From: Owenia fusiformis | Lineage: Eukaryota; Annelida; Polychaeta; Sabellida; Oweniidae | Reading direction: 5' to 3' | NCBI GenBank assembly: GCA_903813345.2 | Contig: CAIIXF020000001.1 | Span: 52,657,885 to 52,721,884 of the forward strand | DNA length: 64,000 nucleotides | In this document: piece after piece, positions 12,701-23,210 of the stretch | Numbering within the stretch: the first letter of the stretch is position 1 | How the letters are laid out: every line of letters begins with the position of its first letter | Notes under the pieces: generated by a model | Database searches by the model: none | Told to the model about the DNA's origin: nothing | What the model saw: only the letters and a program-made list of their open reading frames with translations | Translations under genes and position numbers: made by a program

Positions 12701-15700
12701 TTAATTCCAAATGAATGAATTGAAAATGATATCTTTATGAAAGTTTATTTTAAATAATACTAATGTTCGTATAACTTCACTGAGCTTAAAATATAATTCC
12801 TGCAATGAAATTGTAAATACATGTATATCAAATAGTAAAGTTATTGGAGATTTAATTGAAATATAAAAAGCTGTTGTTTGATTACCTTCGTTACTCTGTT
12901 TGGATCATTAAATAAACAATTTTGAAATCTGTTTTCCTTGAATCTGGTTTTTGAATATTCAGAAAATAGGCATTTCTTCTACAAATAATCACAAATTACA
13001 ATGTTAAAGCAAAGGTTGTTTTTCTCAACCATATGCAGTTTTCAATCATAACTAGTGCAATTGCATTCAAATAAAAAGTCAAAAATGCTAATTGTGATCT
13101 ATGTTATGTACAAATTATAGAAAGACAAAAAGCGAAAGAGAACACCAACTGCGCAAGATGGTGAAGGTGCACAAGCAACACATAATCCGAAGAAATCACG
13201 ACATGATGCATCCATGCATAAAGATAACCTAGAAGGTTTCAAACCATATAACTATAAGGCCAGTGATTATAGTATGTTCCAAGGTAAGACTTGTATAGAA
13301 ATTACTTAAAAAATCTTTATTTAATTTCTCATCCAAAACAGGCAATGGTTTTGATAACTTTATTCTGAATTTTAGACAAAATTGAGGTAAATTATGGCAA
13401 AATTCATTTTATAAAGATAACAGAGCTATATGGGTTGAATTTTTATTCAAAAATAGGTTTATATCATGCAGCAAATCGACTCTCAGCATTTTATGTCTGC
13501 TTTCAAATACAATTTAAGATTTACATACAAGAAAAGTTAAAAATAAAACACCCATATGAAAATTCAACATGAAAATGGTCTTCCGTTGACAAACACATTT
13601 AGTGGACTAACATTTTTTTAAGGTGCGGAAAAATCAAACCAGAAGAAAAAAGGCAATAAGAGGCAATACAATCCAAACCAGCCAGATGATAGATTTAAGG
13701 TAAATGTCATATAGCTTAAAAGCCAGCACCAAAACATTGCATGTAAGGCTGCTCTCGATATTCTGTATTGGAACTGGACTTGGAACTGGACGTCTCGTTC
13801 CAATATGGAATTTCTCGAGCAGAATATATCTTGTATTGCACTTCAAATCATTCAATAACTTATAGTATTGATGTGGTTATCAATCATGGTCACTGGACCT
13901 GTGAAAAAGGTTTATCATGATAATATTTAAATGCTTAAATTGCAGCCATAAGTAAAAATGTAATCTTTGATAACCCAAATACCAGTCGAGAAATAAAATT
14001 CATGATTACTCAGAAGCCATTTTTGGATTTGGTCTTAAGATTAATACCTTCCTTTGGTATAGGACCTCTACTTGAGAGGAAATTCCTAGTGTTATGTCAT
14101 GGGTGTAGATTTTGTCAAGAGGATACAATATTACTGCCTAGTTGAGTTATTTGATAAAATATGTTATGTTCAGCAGGCTCTGCTACTCAAGGGAGGTTTT
14201 ATTTGAACTAATAGTTAATATGTCTGTGTTTACATGGTTTATGATGTCTGCTTGAACTTTGATTGTGCTTTATTTGAATTGATCTCAAGTTCATAAACAT
14301 TTGATTAACAATTTGTAGAACTGAACTTTGAACTATTTTGCGGTATTAAGAAGGTGACCTACACAACCTTCAAGGTAAAAATATAGAATTACATGTAAAA
14401 CATAAACAAATCCAAGGTACTTGACTTAATATCAATTCATTGGGAGGTCAAAAGTAAAGTACTTTTTGAAGCAATTTTCAAAAGTTCATGCAGGTAGACT
14501 GCATATTTTTGCTGATTCATTGATACTTGTACCTGTTAAGTGCTTTAGGTGTATATTAATGCATAATGCAATGTACGTGTAGTTCAGAGCAACCAAGTTA
14601 GAACGACCTTTTATTTGATGTATGTTTTTTTGTCATATTTGTTGGTATTACTGAGGAAAAGATTTCAGTAAAATGAAGAAAATTCATATTGTACACTTTT
14701 ATATTCATTATATCACCTACAAAACTGGTGATCGATTGTGCATCTTTTTTGTGAATAGTGTTTGGCATCATGTAGTTGATGTCCAGGATCTATAAGAAAT
14801 GACAGGTGGTGACTTTTTGCATGCTAATACCTTGTATATCATTCTTCACAAATATCCAAAATCGATTCATTCTCAAAATTTATTGGAGGTGATATTGTAA
14901 GAATAAATACGGAAAGGTATTTTGCTTGGAAATGGATTAATAAGTGACTTTTACATTGATATTGGTTATTTTAACATACTGTCTTCAATTCAAAAATACA
15001 CACATAATATGAGGCCAATCTCTTACATATTTATAGCACTGCATCATGATAAACCATGTCATCTCAATTCTTTTCAGCCCTAAGATGTTGTGATATAATA
15101 GAGATGAAGATACCTTAAAGTGCCTCAAGTCAAATTTTCAAATAATTTGACTCATCTATTGCTGAGAAATTACTTGTCAATTGCTTGCCATTTTTTGGCA
15201 CAAACGCTATGAAATTCTCATTACATTGATCCGGAATGGGATATTTTGACATGCTATATTGAATTTCTGAGTACTCGCATAACATTTACCTGATTTTTGT
15301 CATACCTTGCTAAGGATACTCATGAGCTACTTTGTACACATTTTCCAAAAAGGGGCGTGAGTTGTTTGTAGAATGAATTGGGGGAGTTCTTTCATGCATT
15401 TCGCTTATGTTTTTCATCTTAAAACAGGAATACACTTTAAAACGTTTTATTGACTTTAAGATTGCACCATATAATCCAAAAATTAACACCCAGGTATTTT
15501 TTTCAAACTTCAGTGGGCTGGGAATAATTATGCTCGACGCTTTTGAATAATATAAAAGCTGTTTTAAATAGGTTTCATGTGTGCCAATAATCTCTCAAAT
15601 TGTGTAAATTGCACCAATTCTTTAATCCCTAGAATATTCTCTTGGAGGAATTTCCCATGTTAATCCGATGGTGGGGTTCCAAACGGATTTTGAGATAACA

Positions 15701-17277
15701 GGAAGGTTAATCTTTAGTATACACCTTATTGGGTCACGATATAAATGAAAGCAATGAAAAACGAGATTTAGTGAGATTTCAAAAGCTATATGGAAACTAC
15801 TATTTATCAACAGTTTTGTTTTAGGGGGATGGATGGTATCAACTTTGAAAATAATAACTTGTCTATTTTTGTTCTTGCTTGGTAGAACACCAGCTTTTGC
15901 AGTCATGAATATACAGGGTGGTCCAAAAAAACTGAACCCTTGCAACTGGCTATATTTCCCTTATTACCTGCAGGAATCCTTTCATAATTTCACATGTTTT
16001 AGAGGAAGGTCTAAAATTTTTGTTGGTACTATACATTTTTCTTAGTATTGAAATTTGCAGAAATCATAAGCCCTAACGAAACATCACTGAAAATGGGTAA
16101 AATGTGAACTTCAATATCTGTGATTCTTCAACCCTTCAACAATCTTCCCATGGAAATCTTTTAAGCCTGAGTCTGAGAAACCTCATGTTTTCTGACTTTG
16201 TTTGGTTTTGAATCCCACACAATATGATGTAAAAATTAGCATCCTACCTCGGTTAGTTGCAAAGTTATTGTGATCAAAAGAAATGTTCAATGTTTCCAAA
16301 GAGGAGAACATCTTCCAGTGAAATCGCAACATAACCCTATATGGTCTTAAAATGTCAATATCTTCATTAATCATGGACCAATTCTAATGAAATATGGCTT
16401 AAAACACTGAATATTAGATTTCCTTTTGATTTTTGTAAGATTTTATATGAAGGGCTTCTCAGATTTTGGGTCACAAGGGGTAACTTTGCCCCCCTCTACC
16501 CTTTTGTGTAGGTAACATGCCTCTAAACTGTTGAATGGTTAAAACAGCTTCAAAATGGTCAATAAAAGTGTGAAATGTGTTTTCTGCTCAAATAGTGACC
16601 CATTTGTCATATGGTAGGGTTTAAACTTATAATCTCTCACTGAAACCTTTTTTATTTAAGATCAACTAATGTGTATCAACTATTTCCGTCAATCACATCG
16701 GTAAAATTTTGCACAAAATCAAATTTTAGGCATGTTTGTTTAAGTCTTGTAATTTCTTCGAAATTCAAGACTGGGAATAAATTATGATGTCAACAAAATT
16801 TTTTAGACCTCTCTCTGAAAGATGTGATAATATGAGCAAATTTATGCATGTATTAAGGAAAATATAGCCTGTTGCAGGGGTTCACTTTTTTGAACCACCC
16901 TGTACATTTAGATTACAGGTTACATAGTTTCACCATCCCATATTGAATGTTTTATATCTACATCCTTGACAGGAAGGAAATCATTTGATATTAACACTTT
17001 ACAAAGTCATTAATTAATGATTAATTGACTAACAAATTAATTTGATATTTTAAGTACACAAGGTGATCCAGAAGTTCAGATAAAGATATTGCCATTTCAA
17101 TACTACTGAACTGATTAACTAAAAACTTGTATGTACAGTGAATATTGTTTGTTCTTGTAGGCAGCCAAGGGGCCAAAATTGAGTACAAAGTCTGGCAAAA
17201 AGAGTATGACATACAAGGATCGAGGTGGACACTCAAACCAGAGACCAGCCGCATGTTGGCCTCCACCCAAAAGATAA
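3669..17277 (+). CDS. EXOSC10: EXOSC10 (RRP6) nuclear exosome exonuclease, C-terminal exons; 5' part outside window
   Basis: Seven exons (3669-3740, 10367-10453, 11030-11102, 12532-12608, 13121-13283, 13623-13699, 17161-17277) join in frame to 221 codons plus a stop. The product is the 3'-5' exoribonuclease subunit of the nuclear RNA exosome, which trims rRNA and snoRNA and degrades nuclear transcripts. Recognition rests on the C-terminal tail: SPFEMYIPKEL followed later by an RWKL-like NKLWKLL matches the human segment SPFRMFLPSL...NRWKL, and EGFKPYNYKASDYSMFQG matches human EFTPYDYSQSDFKAFAG, followed by the conserved lysine-rich KSGKKSMTYKDRG end. KDKKRKR and PKKSR are likely nuclear-localisation or RNA-contacting basic patches. 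The DEDD exonuclease and HRDC domains are not here and must be encoded upstream. Introns are long (up to about 6.6 kb) and full of MITE-like repeats. No exon was found in 1-3668. The identity is firm; exact edges are inferred. Confidence 0.88.
3995..4196 (+). repeat. Degenerate short tandem repeat
   Basis: About eight imperfect units of roughly 24-30 bp around the core CCCTTTGTGYTACTATTGTA, in the first EXOSC10 intron of the window. It abuts the start of the next element. Confidence 0.55.
4207..5125 (+). mobile_element. Diverged copy of the 161-bp-repeat TIR element
   Basis: Begins acgtacctaaaaaaaggta then gatattgtcatcagcttgg, like the intact copy at 7849. Several diverged units follow, with TTCCAGGAAAACCACTT and GGCATTCTGGGTAAAT landmarks. 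Contains an ATC microsatellite (4284-4303). The right end is unclear. Confidence 0.55.
5126..6224 (+). other. EXOSC10 intron, no feature recognised
   Basis: AT-rich; small open frames here show no protein similarity. The end next to 6225 may include the body of the adjacent SINE-like repeat. Confidence 0.4.
6225..6335 (-). repeat. tRNA-derived SINE-like head
   Basis: Read on the minus strand it begins near gttgtggagttggccgagag, an A-box-like TGGCCGAGAGG of tRNA-Leu/Ser type. A B-box-like GAGTTTGAGAC follows some 70 bases later with variable-arm-like spacing. It is too diverged to be a functional tRNA. Confidence 0.4.
6893..7354. mobile_element. hAT-like MITE with perfect 8-bp target duplication
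   Basis: Terminal inverted repeats TAGGGGTGAGACGA and TCGTCTCACCCCTA, flanked by TTAGATGG at 6885-6892 and again at 7355-7362. Subterminal runs of ACTCGAATCG-type motifs point inward from both ends. 462 bp, non-coding. The 8-bp duplication and end sequence are typical of hAT transposons. Confidence 0.85.
7849..8920. mobile_element. TIR element with a core of about six 161-bp tandem repeats
   Basis: Ends are TATCGTACCTA on the left and TAGGTACGATA on the right, an 11-bp inverted repeat. The left end also forms a hairpin (ATCGTACC...GGTACGAT). After a GCGGGCGG run, about six units repeat at ~161 bp, each carrying CTTGTCTACAGGTTTCCAGC and GGTGGCCATTTTGGATTTTC. No open frame. Diverged relatives occur at 212, 4207 and 28430. 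Confidence 0.75.
9190..9600 (+). repeat. Degenerate dispersed repeat
   Basis: Contains GGAATATAGAGGAGCTGTCT, Ctgtccagacaataactca and AATGGCCAC, diverged matches to the element at 11266-12248. AATTCATGATAACTC and a TTGTGTCATATCATGGG stretch recur near 13999-14130. Old and fragmentary. Confidence 0.4.
9601..10366 (+). other. EXOSC10 intron, no feature recognised
   Basis: AT-rich intron ahead of the exon at 10367; open frames here carry no recognised domain. Confidence 0.45.
10367..10453 (+). CDS. EXOSC10: EXOSC10 coding exon
   Basis: 87 nt, phase 0 at both ends, 29 residues starting YIPKELRGPIRV; acceptor atttcag, donor gttaat. It continues the SPFRMFLPS-like segment and contains AKFSSTEP, resembling human AKFDPSTK. 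Confidence 0.8.
11030..11102 (+). CDS. EXOSC10: EXOSC10 coding exon
   Basis: 73 nt, enters in phase 0 and leaves one base; acceptor tttgtag, donor gtaagt. NKLWKLLKHTP aligns with human NRWKLAQ. Confidence 0.78.
11266..12248. mobile_element. TIR element with (CCGT)n and ~133-bp tandem repeats
   Basis: Perfect 12-bp inverted ends ATCCCATCGAAC (11266-11277) and GTTCGATGGGAT (12237-12248). A CCGT microsatellite follows the left end (about 11306-11356). Then come roughly four to five units of ~133 bp carrying AATGGCCGCCATTTT, CTCGAAAAGTAGTGGAGCGA and CATATTTGGTATGTGAATAC. Long open frames on both strands are by-products of the repetition. Confidence 0.75.
12471..12524 (+). repeat. TATTATTGTAA simple repeat abutting a splice acceptor
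   Basis: Three to four copies of TATTATTGTAATATTG end a few bases before the acceptor of the EXOSC10 exon at 12532. Confidence 0.6.
12532..12608 (+). CDS. EXOSC10: EXOSC10 coding exon
   Basis: 77 nt that restore the frame (one base carried in). Encodes KLVMRHVTADNDKP... in a poorly conserved linker. The acceptor (gcttcag) sits directly after an AT-rich TATTATTGTAA-type simple repeat, so the polypyrimidine tract is poor. Confidence 0.7.
13121..13283 (+). CDS. EXOSC10: EXOSC10 coding exon with basic patch and FKPYNY motif
   Basis: 163 nt, phase 0 in, one base out; acceptor aattatag, donor gtaaga. Starts with the basic run KDKKRKR and ends in FKPYNYKASDYSMFQ, the best-conserved tail motif of EXOSC10. 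Confidence 0.85.
13623..13699 (+). CDS. EXOSC10: EXOSC10 coding exon
   Basis: 77 nt completing the split glycine codon; acceptor tttttttaag, donor gtaaat. Encodes a Lys/Asn/Gln-rich stretch (SNQKKKGNKRQYNPNQP) matching the human NSKSKVSSQFDPNKQ segment. Confidence 0.83.
13700..15911 (+). other. EXOSC10 intron, mostly unexplained AT-rich sequence
   Basis: Contains a diverged repeat near 13999-14160 shared with 9440-9590, and a copy of the CAGGTGGTGAC motif family near 14753-14835. Nothing coding was recognised. Confidence 0.4.
15912..16904. mobile_element. mariner/Tc1-like non-autonomous element
   Basis: Starts TACAGGGTGGTCCAAAAAAA and ends with the complement (GAACCACCCTGTA). The inverted similarity continues for about 45 bp (ACTGAACCC, TGCAACTGGCTATATTT). 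TA at both ends fits a TA target duplication. About 990 bp with no transposase frame. Confidence 0.72.
17161..17277 (+). CDS. EXOSC10: EXOSC10 terminal coding exon
   Basis: 117 nt including the TAA stop (17275-17277); acceptor gttcttgtag. Encodes AAKGPKLSTKSGKKSMTYKDRG and a short PPPKR end. Possible poly(A) hexamers are ATTAAA at 17294-17299 and 17392-17397. The first AATAAA (17968-17973) lies inside a transposable element and may not be the native site. Confidence 0.87.
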   Translation, partial: AAKGPKLSTKSGKKSMTYKDRGGHSNQRPAACWPPPKR

Positions 17278-17868
17278 GCACTAGTATAAGGACATTAAAA
17301 ACATGTATATGATTAGATTCAGCACACAGTACAGTATGGTACTATCAGTGACCTCATTGATATAGACCTTGAGTAACATACCAGTGCAAACATTAAATAA
17401 CACTTCATAAAGTACTTTTAAATATTGACTGGACCTGATTTATGACATTGTTTGCCTTGTACCTGAGAGTAATACTTAAAATCCATCATTTGTTGACCTT
17501 GGGGCAATATTCAAGTTGTGCCTAAAAGTCCACTCCTTTAGAGGATGGCTCAAGTATCAATTCATCTTTTTTGGTAAAGTACAAGGTCATTTAGGCATGG
17601 GGGTTAAACGCATTTTTGTTGATCTTAAAGGAGTGGTATCGATATGGAGAACTTTAGGAACACACGTTTCTCTTAAACCAGTCATAAAAAATCAGTCATA
17701 AAAATTTAACACATCATCAATTTAATGGTCATCTTTTGAATTGGTAACAATATAATTTGAAAAATATATATATACTTTCATCTATATTGTTTTAGAAAAC
17801 ACATCAAACACTTGTTTGTTCTTGGTATCATGTTTCCAGAGTGAAATGAAACATCTTTCTGAACCTCA

Positions 17869-19073
17869 TTGGAACAAAACGACATAAACACAACATGTAT
17901 AGGTCTCTCAATATTGTAATTGTACAAAGGAAATTTTGGTTGATTTTAAAAAGTATCTTGTTACTGAAATAAAAGGTTTATCTTGATTTTTGGCTCACAC
18001 AGTGAGCCTATGGGATCGACCAGGCATCCATCCGTTGTCCGTCTGTCCGTTGGTTTGTCCGTCTATCAACATTGGCCGCACAAATTAAAACTGCTATTCA
18101 GATTGAGTCATATCCACATTCATTTTATGCATGTCCATAATGCCTATTTGACCTATCATCGCCATTTCCCAAGTTCTCCCGGTTTCCGAGAAATTGCGGA
18201 TTTTGACGTCAAATTTTCTGTGAATACTAGACACTTTGTTTAAGTAGAACTTTCAAATAACTTTTAGTAGTTGCTGTATATGCAACTTATGTCCTCTGAA
18301 GATTTCTAAGCTCTTGGAATTACAGTTTTTGGTGTTTACTCTTTAAAATTTGACAAAAAGTAGAACTTCGTCATTTTCAGGAAACTTTCTCATGTATAAA
18401 GTCAATGGCAGGTTTTGTGATTGACAAGTTTCTCAAAGTTTGCCTTATACTTGATCATTTCTTGTAATGAATTACATCATTACTAGATTTAAGCATTCCC
18501 TACATATTGCTCAATATATGTCAGCATCAAATTTTTACCGTTTTTGAGATATTTGACGTCAAAAAACAGTAAAAATAAGTTATTTTTCAACTTGCTTCAA
18601 TTTGATCAAAATCATCTACAATTTGCCAGGAGTTCAAATCTGACATTAGTTTTAGGATTTGACCTTTAGTTGACCTTCAGTGACTTTTGAAAGGTCAAAA
18701 AAGTTGATTTTTCAAATTGATTTTTGGATGTAAATTTTGGTCAGCTTAATCACAAAAGACCTTACTGAGCTCTGAATAAGTAAAACTTTCAAGGTCAAAG
18801 GTCATCAAACTAGGTCACACAACTGTGCTATCTAAGCTTCTGAAAGTTCGAGACTACAAATCCAAATCAATATTTTTGTTTGAAAGTCAGGATATACATT
18901 CCTCTGAAGGTTCCAAACTGTGTGAGCACAGGACCGTGGGTCCTTCATTATCTATTTTGGGGGGATTTTGCTTTAATTATTTGAATACTTTTTTAAAATC
19001 AACCAAAAATTCCTTTGTATAACTATAATATTGAGAGGTCTAAAAACATGTTGTACATGCTATTTTGTTCCAA
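17869..19073. mobile_element. 1.2-kb element with ~100-bp terminal inverted repeats
   Basis: Left arm begins TTGGAACAAAAC and runs through TCTCAATATTGTAATTGTAC and TTTTGGTTGATTTTAAAAAG. The right arm is its complement, ending TTTTGTTCCAA at about 19073. Inside is GGCTCACACAGTGAGCC followed by CCGTCTGTCCG, and near the right end GTGTGAGCACAGGACC, suggesting a second nested family. Non-coding. Confidence 0.72.
18660..18817. promoter_or_regulatory. Cluster of six AGGTCA nuclear-receptor half-sites in a transposable element
   Basis: TGACCT at 18660-18665 and 18671-18676 (a DR5 on the minus strand), AGGTCA at 18692-18697, a perfect DR1 AGGTCAAAGGTCA at 18792-18804, and AGGTCA at 18812-18817. DR1 is the consensus for RXR/HNF4/COUP-TF and DR5 for RAR. 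Binding is inferred from sequence only. Confidence 0.4.
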
Positions 19074-20350
19074 CATCTGATCCAGATAAATATTGCCATA
19101 GTAATGATGCATTGAGGGATTAACCCTGGAATTTATCCTAACATTGGTGAATCCAAACAATCTTCAAGGATAAATCTAATCCTAATCTCAATCCAACTGT
19201 ACTTAAAATCTGATATCCAATGTAATTTGGATAAATCTTTCACCAAGATCTTTTGAATTCATGGCCCCAGACTATTTGTAAATGATTTTGAAAAAGAAGA
19301 TTGGTTCAATTTGAAATAATTTGTTTGACCTTCAGAAAAGATCGATCTTCTTTCATTTTTCACTCTATTACCTCAAAAATGGTGTAAAACTTTTATAATT
19401 GGTCAATTACTAATATGTGTCAAACCTTTAAAGAAAGTTGTGTATTGTGTAAAAGAAGCGCCCAGCGCAAAAAGATGCGAGTTGTGCACATATCCATCGG
19501 TTTTAGTTCACTTCCTGTTGCTGTAGGCTCTATGTAGAATCTGCCTGAATCATCCTTCAAGATCGGTCCTTCACTGCTTTCATAGCAGCTTATGTAATGC
19601 AATGAATTACTCTTGGGCCAAGGGTGGCCTGAACTGCAGATTGTGATTTTCAAGAAATAAAAATTTGAAAATTGATAACCATATTATGTAATGTTATATG
19701 AAAAGTGAATGCTTCAACTTACTCTATTAAGCCATGTTTCTAATCTTGGTAAGAATTTTAATATGGGTTAAAATATTTGCCTTGGTTCTGTCCTTGGGTG
19801 ATAAGTTCATGTATAAAACCAATATACAGTCCCTTCCAATAAATAAACTATTTATACAAGATGAGCCAAAAAAATGTTTTCATGTCACCATCACAAGTAC
19901 CCTGCGTGCAGTCTGGTTATAAACTACCCTCTGCCTAGCAAAGATTATATTATAGTTTAGCAGCCCGCCCCGAAGATTGGTGCCTATGACAGAGTAATAA
20001 ATCATTCCAAATCTAACACGCTGACCCTTTCTCAACAAGTTGAAGGAACACATACTAAATGCGTGCTCATTAACTATGCTGTAATGTCAGACGAAATGAC
20101 CATATAGAAAGTTGTCCGTATTTCGACGGCGAACTCTGATTGGCTCGGTGAGATCAGAGATTTATTGTAAACTGAGTGAAGACGAAGCTCTCTTTTAAGA
20201 AGTGAAGTCAAACGAATGGAAAGGTTACATCACAAGTGCACTGGGAGATATAAAAGTATATATCTTTATTGGTTCACCCTTTATAATGTAATGGAAGGTT
20301 TATCATATGTGGTTTATCCCATTATATGTATTATACTTATATGAATATTG
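19074..20350 (+). other. Intergenic, nothing recognised
   Basis: AT-rich sequence between the 1.2-kb TIR element and a tandem duplication. No credible gene on either strand. Confidence 0.45.
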
Positions 20351-20353
20351 ATC

Positions 20354-20627
20354 ATTTTCGTGGAACTCGCATATCATGAATCTAGTTTAAATGTCAAAAG
20401 TGCATAGTCATTGTGAAACCTGCAGAAAATGGTATTCAGATTTCTGTTACATAACCAATGGAAACATGATAATACATTCTTGGTCATATTGTTTCCTGGA
20501 ACTCACATATCGTGACTCTAGTATTAAATGTCAAAAGTGCATAGTCATTGTGAAACCTGCAGAAAATCGTATTCAGATTTCTGTTACATAACCAATGGAA
20601 ACATGATAATACATTCTTGGTCATGTT
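20354..20627 (+). repeat. Two-copy tandem duplication, ~137-bp unit
   Basis: ATGTCAAAAGTGCATAGTCA starts at 20391 and again at 20528. The units are nearly identical through ACATAACCAATGGAAACATG. Confidence 0.8.
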
Positions 20628-20817
20628 GTTAAAGCCAACTTTCGCACAATATGTGGTTTGAATTGTATTATTATTAATGAATGAATAACTTATGTTATAA
20701 TGTTCCAGTGAACATGTAATCTAGGAATTAATAATCAGTTAAATGACCACATAGAGGAAAATACATTCATATTTTATATATCAAGTTTGAATTTTTGGAT
20801 TACTTTTGGTTTGGCTA

Positions 20818-23210
20818 ACAAATGTGTGGCCTTTTATATTTTGACGCTTCTTTGAAATGTTCTTTTCGAAAAAAAATATCATTGCTGAAACACCCCCCCC
20901 TCCTAAATTACATTAGGCCATAGGTTTACTGCACATAAAACTAATGCTATCAAAAAATGTGCCTATTTCCAGGGTAATGCATATTGTTGAGCAAATCAAA
21001 CGCTTGTTTTTGATGTTGCTCACTGTTTAGTATAAAGGGCGCGATCCCAGAATAATACTCAAGAGTTTACAGGTTGAAGTCACTGTGTAAACACTTCTGC
21101 CTGTATATGAAGTATAATAGTTTAGGAAAGATCGTCACACATTTATAAAAGGGAGATTTTTATTTTGACAAATCAATTTCACATTTTATGGGTGAAGTTT
21201 CAAGATCTTCTATTTGTTTTTAATAGGAAAAATTGACATCTAGATTTACCCATCACGTATGATGGGATCAACATGTTGTAAAATTTCTACTTGCATCTAA
21301 TTTATTATCCAATTTATCGAATGCCCATGTGTTATGACATGCCACTTATAGAGAGGGAAGGCAATAGAACCTAATGCAATACTCAGTGTATTGTATAATC
21401 ACCACAGCTCAATAATCAATTACTATGTCCAAATATGGTAATGAGATCCAAGGTTGAAGTTATAGAGGGCCACTCAATAAATTACACAAGTCTTGAATTT
21501 AGTACATTTAGTGCAGGCCAGTTGAAGGTTAAACCTTTCAGGTTTATTGCTATTTTTACACAGTGTATTTGAAACCATGGGACAAAACGAGATTTGGGAT
21601 CTATAGCTTAACTAATATTTGTAAATGAACTTCAATAGAAGCCTGTTTGATTGTACTCAAAACGTTTTCTGTAACAGTACCATTCTTCCTTTGCGTGAGC
21701 ACGCCTTGTAAACAACCATGGTTATATAAAAGCTGAGATTGCCATAAATTACTTTAAAACATTTCCTCATAATTTTATTCAATAAGTTTGAAAATCCAAA
21801 TGAAAGTTAAAATTTTTTTTAATGAATTTAAAGTACATTTGCCTTTTTCTAATAAACGGAGGTTTGATTTAAATCAGTTTCAATTTTTTCGCAATGAATT
21901 TTGGTTTCAAGTTGTTTTTAAAGGTTTAGCCAATTGGATCAGTGCATCCTTCTTCAAAGGACTTCATTTATGCTTAAATTTATGAAAGAAGTGAAATACC
22001 GGTGGACCAAGGATGGATCAGTGACCTTTATAGTTTTCGTGCATTTAAACTGACCTTTATATTGGCCTCTGTAATGGATTTACAAATAATAGCCATACAT
22101 ATTAACCTGTTAACCTTGTAAATTAAATATACAGAGTGAGGGCCATATATTCCCACATATTCACTGTAAGCGTTACATAACAATCATAGTATATGCCTAT
22201 AACCAATGCTCAGTGGAAATAGTAATCATTCATATACCTATATTAATAGTACACAACTCAATTGTTACATAACCTCAGTCCTGTCGATACTTATTTATGC
22301 TCATTTCTCTATGAGTGTACTTAGGGAAAAACTTGTTTTTATTGAGATTTGGTTCCTTGACCATATTTGGGAAAAAAGTCATTTTATAAGTAAAATTTTA
22401 AATGTTTGGAACTACTTTGAATTTAAAAAATAAGCAATCAAATGACTATATTGCAACTGTACAGTGTATGAAAAAGTGGAAACATATGTACAAATCCTAA
22501 CTTTTGTATATTTCAAATAGTAATATATAAAAGTACAATAACGTCATTTGTAAGGGCAATATAGTGAAATATTGGACCGAGGGCCGAAGGCCCAAGGTCC
22601 AATATTTTACTATATTGCTCGCAGAAATGACGTTATTTGTATTATTACCACCGTTAACGACCAGGGCTGAAATAGCAAGAAAATCTTCTGCACTGAACGA
22701 TATCTATCTAATTTCCCGGGGAAAAATTGCCGGTTCAGAATGTATTCTAGACCGGTCCATATGGACCACAACAATGACATCACACATTTCTCAGGTCGAT
22801 ATAGTAAAATGAACGCCTTCTAAACTAGCACTAAAACCCCTAGAACTGGCCCGGCAAGGTGGTAATAATGTGCAGCAAAGCTGTGGCCTTTTGTAATTTA
22901 GGGAGTTTCAGCCACGTTAATTTTTTTCGAAAATAACATAGCTGAGAAGCATCAAAATATAAGAGGCCACAGATATGATAGCTAAACTACAAAACAAACT
23001 AAAATATACAAAAGTTAGGACTTGTACATATGTTTCCATTTTTTCATATTTCATCATGTATAAATGTATCTATTTTTACATATTCTGTTTCAATATGGTC
23101 CTTTAATTGCTTATTTTTAGATTCAAAGTAGTTCGAAACATTTTAAATTTTACCGTAATCATAGAAATTTGGAACTCATGACCATATTTGGGAAAAATAA
23201 ATTCATACTC
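20818..23210. mobile_element. Composite of inverted-repeat elements
   Basis: Two pairs of inverted arms are visible. 20818-20924 pairs with about 22882-22972 (TGTGTGGCCTTTTATATTTT with its complement), and about 22313-22535 pairs with about 22982-23210 (GACCATATTTGGGAAAAA, GGAAACATATGTACAA with complements). The arms are interleaved rather than nested, so at least one copy is rearranged. A separate MITE sits between them at 22540-22870. Confidence 0.55.
22540..22870. mobile_element. MITE with strong central hairpin, copy 1
   Basis: Begins GTACAATAACGTCATTTGTA. Contains the palindrome ATATTGGACCGAGGGCCGAA followed by GGCCCAAGGTCCAATAT, and ends GGCAAGGTGGTAATAAT. A related copy lies at 31828-32170. 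Confidence 0.65.
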
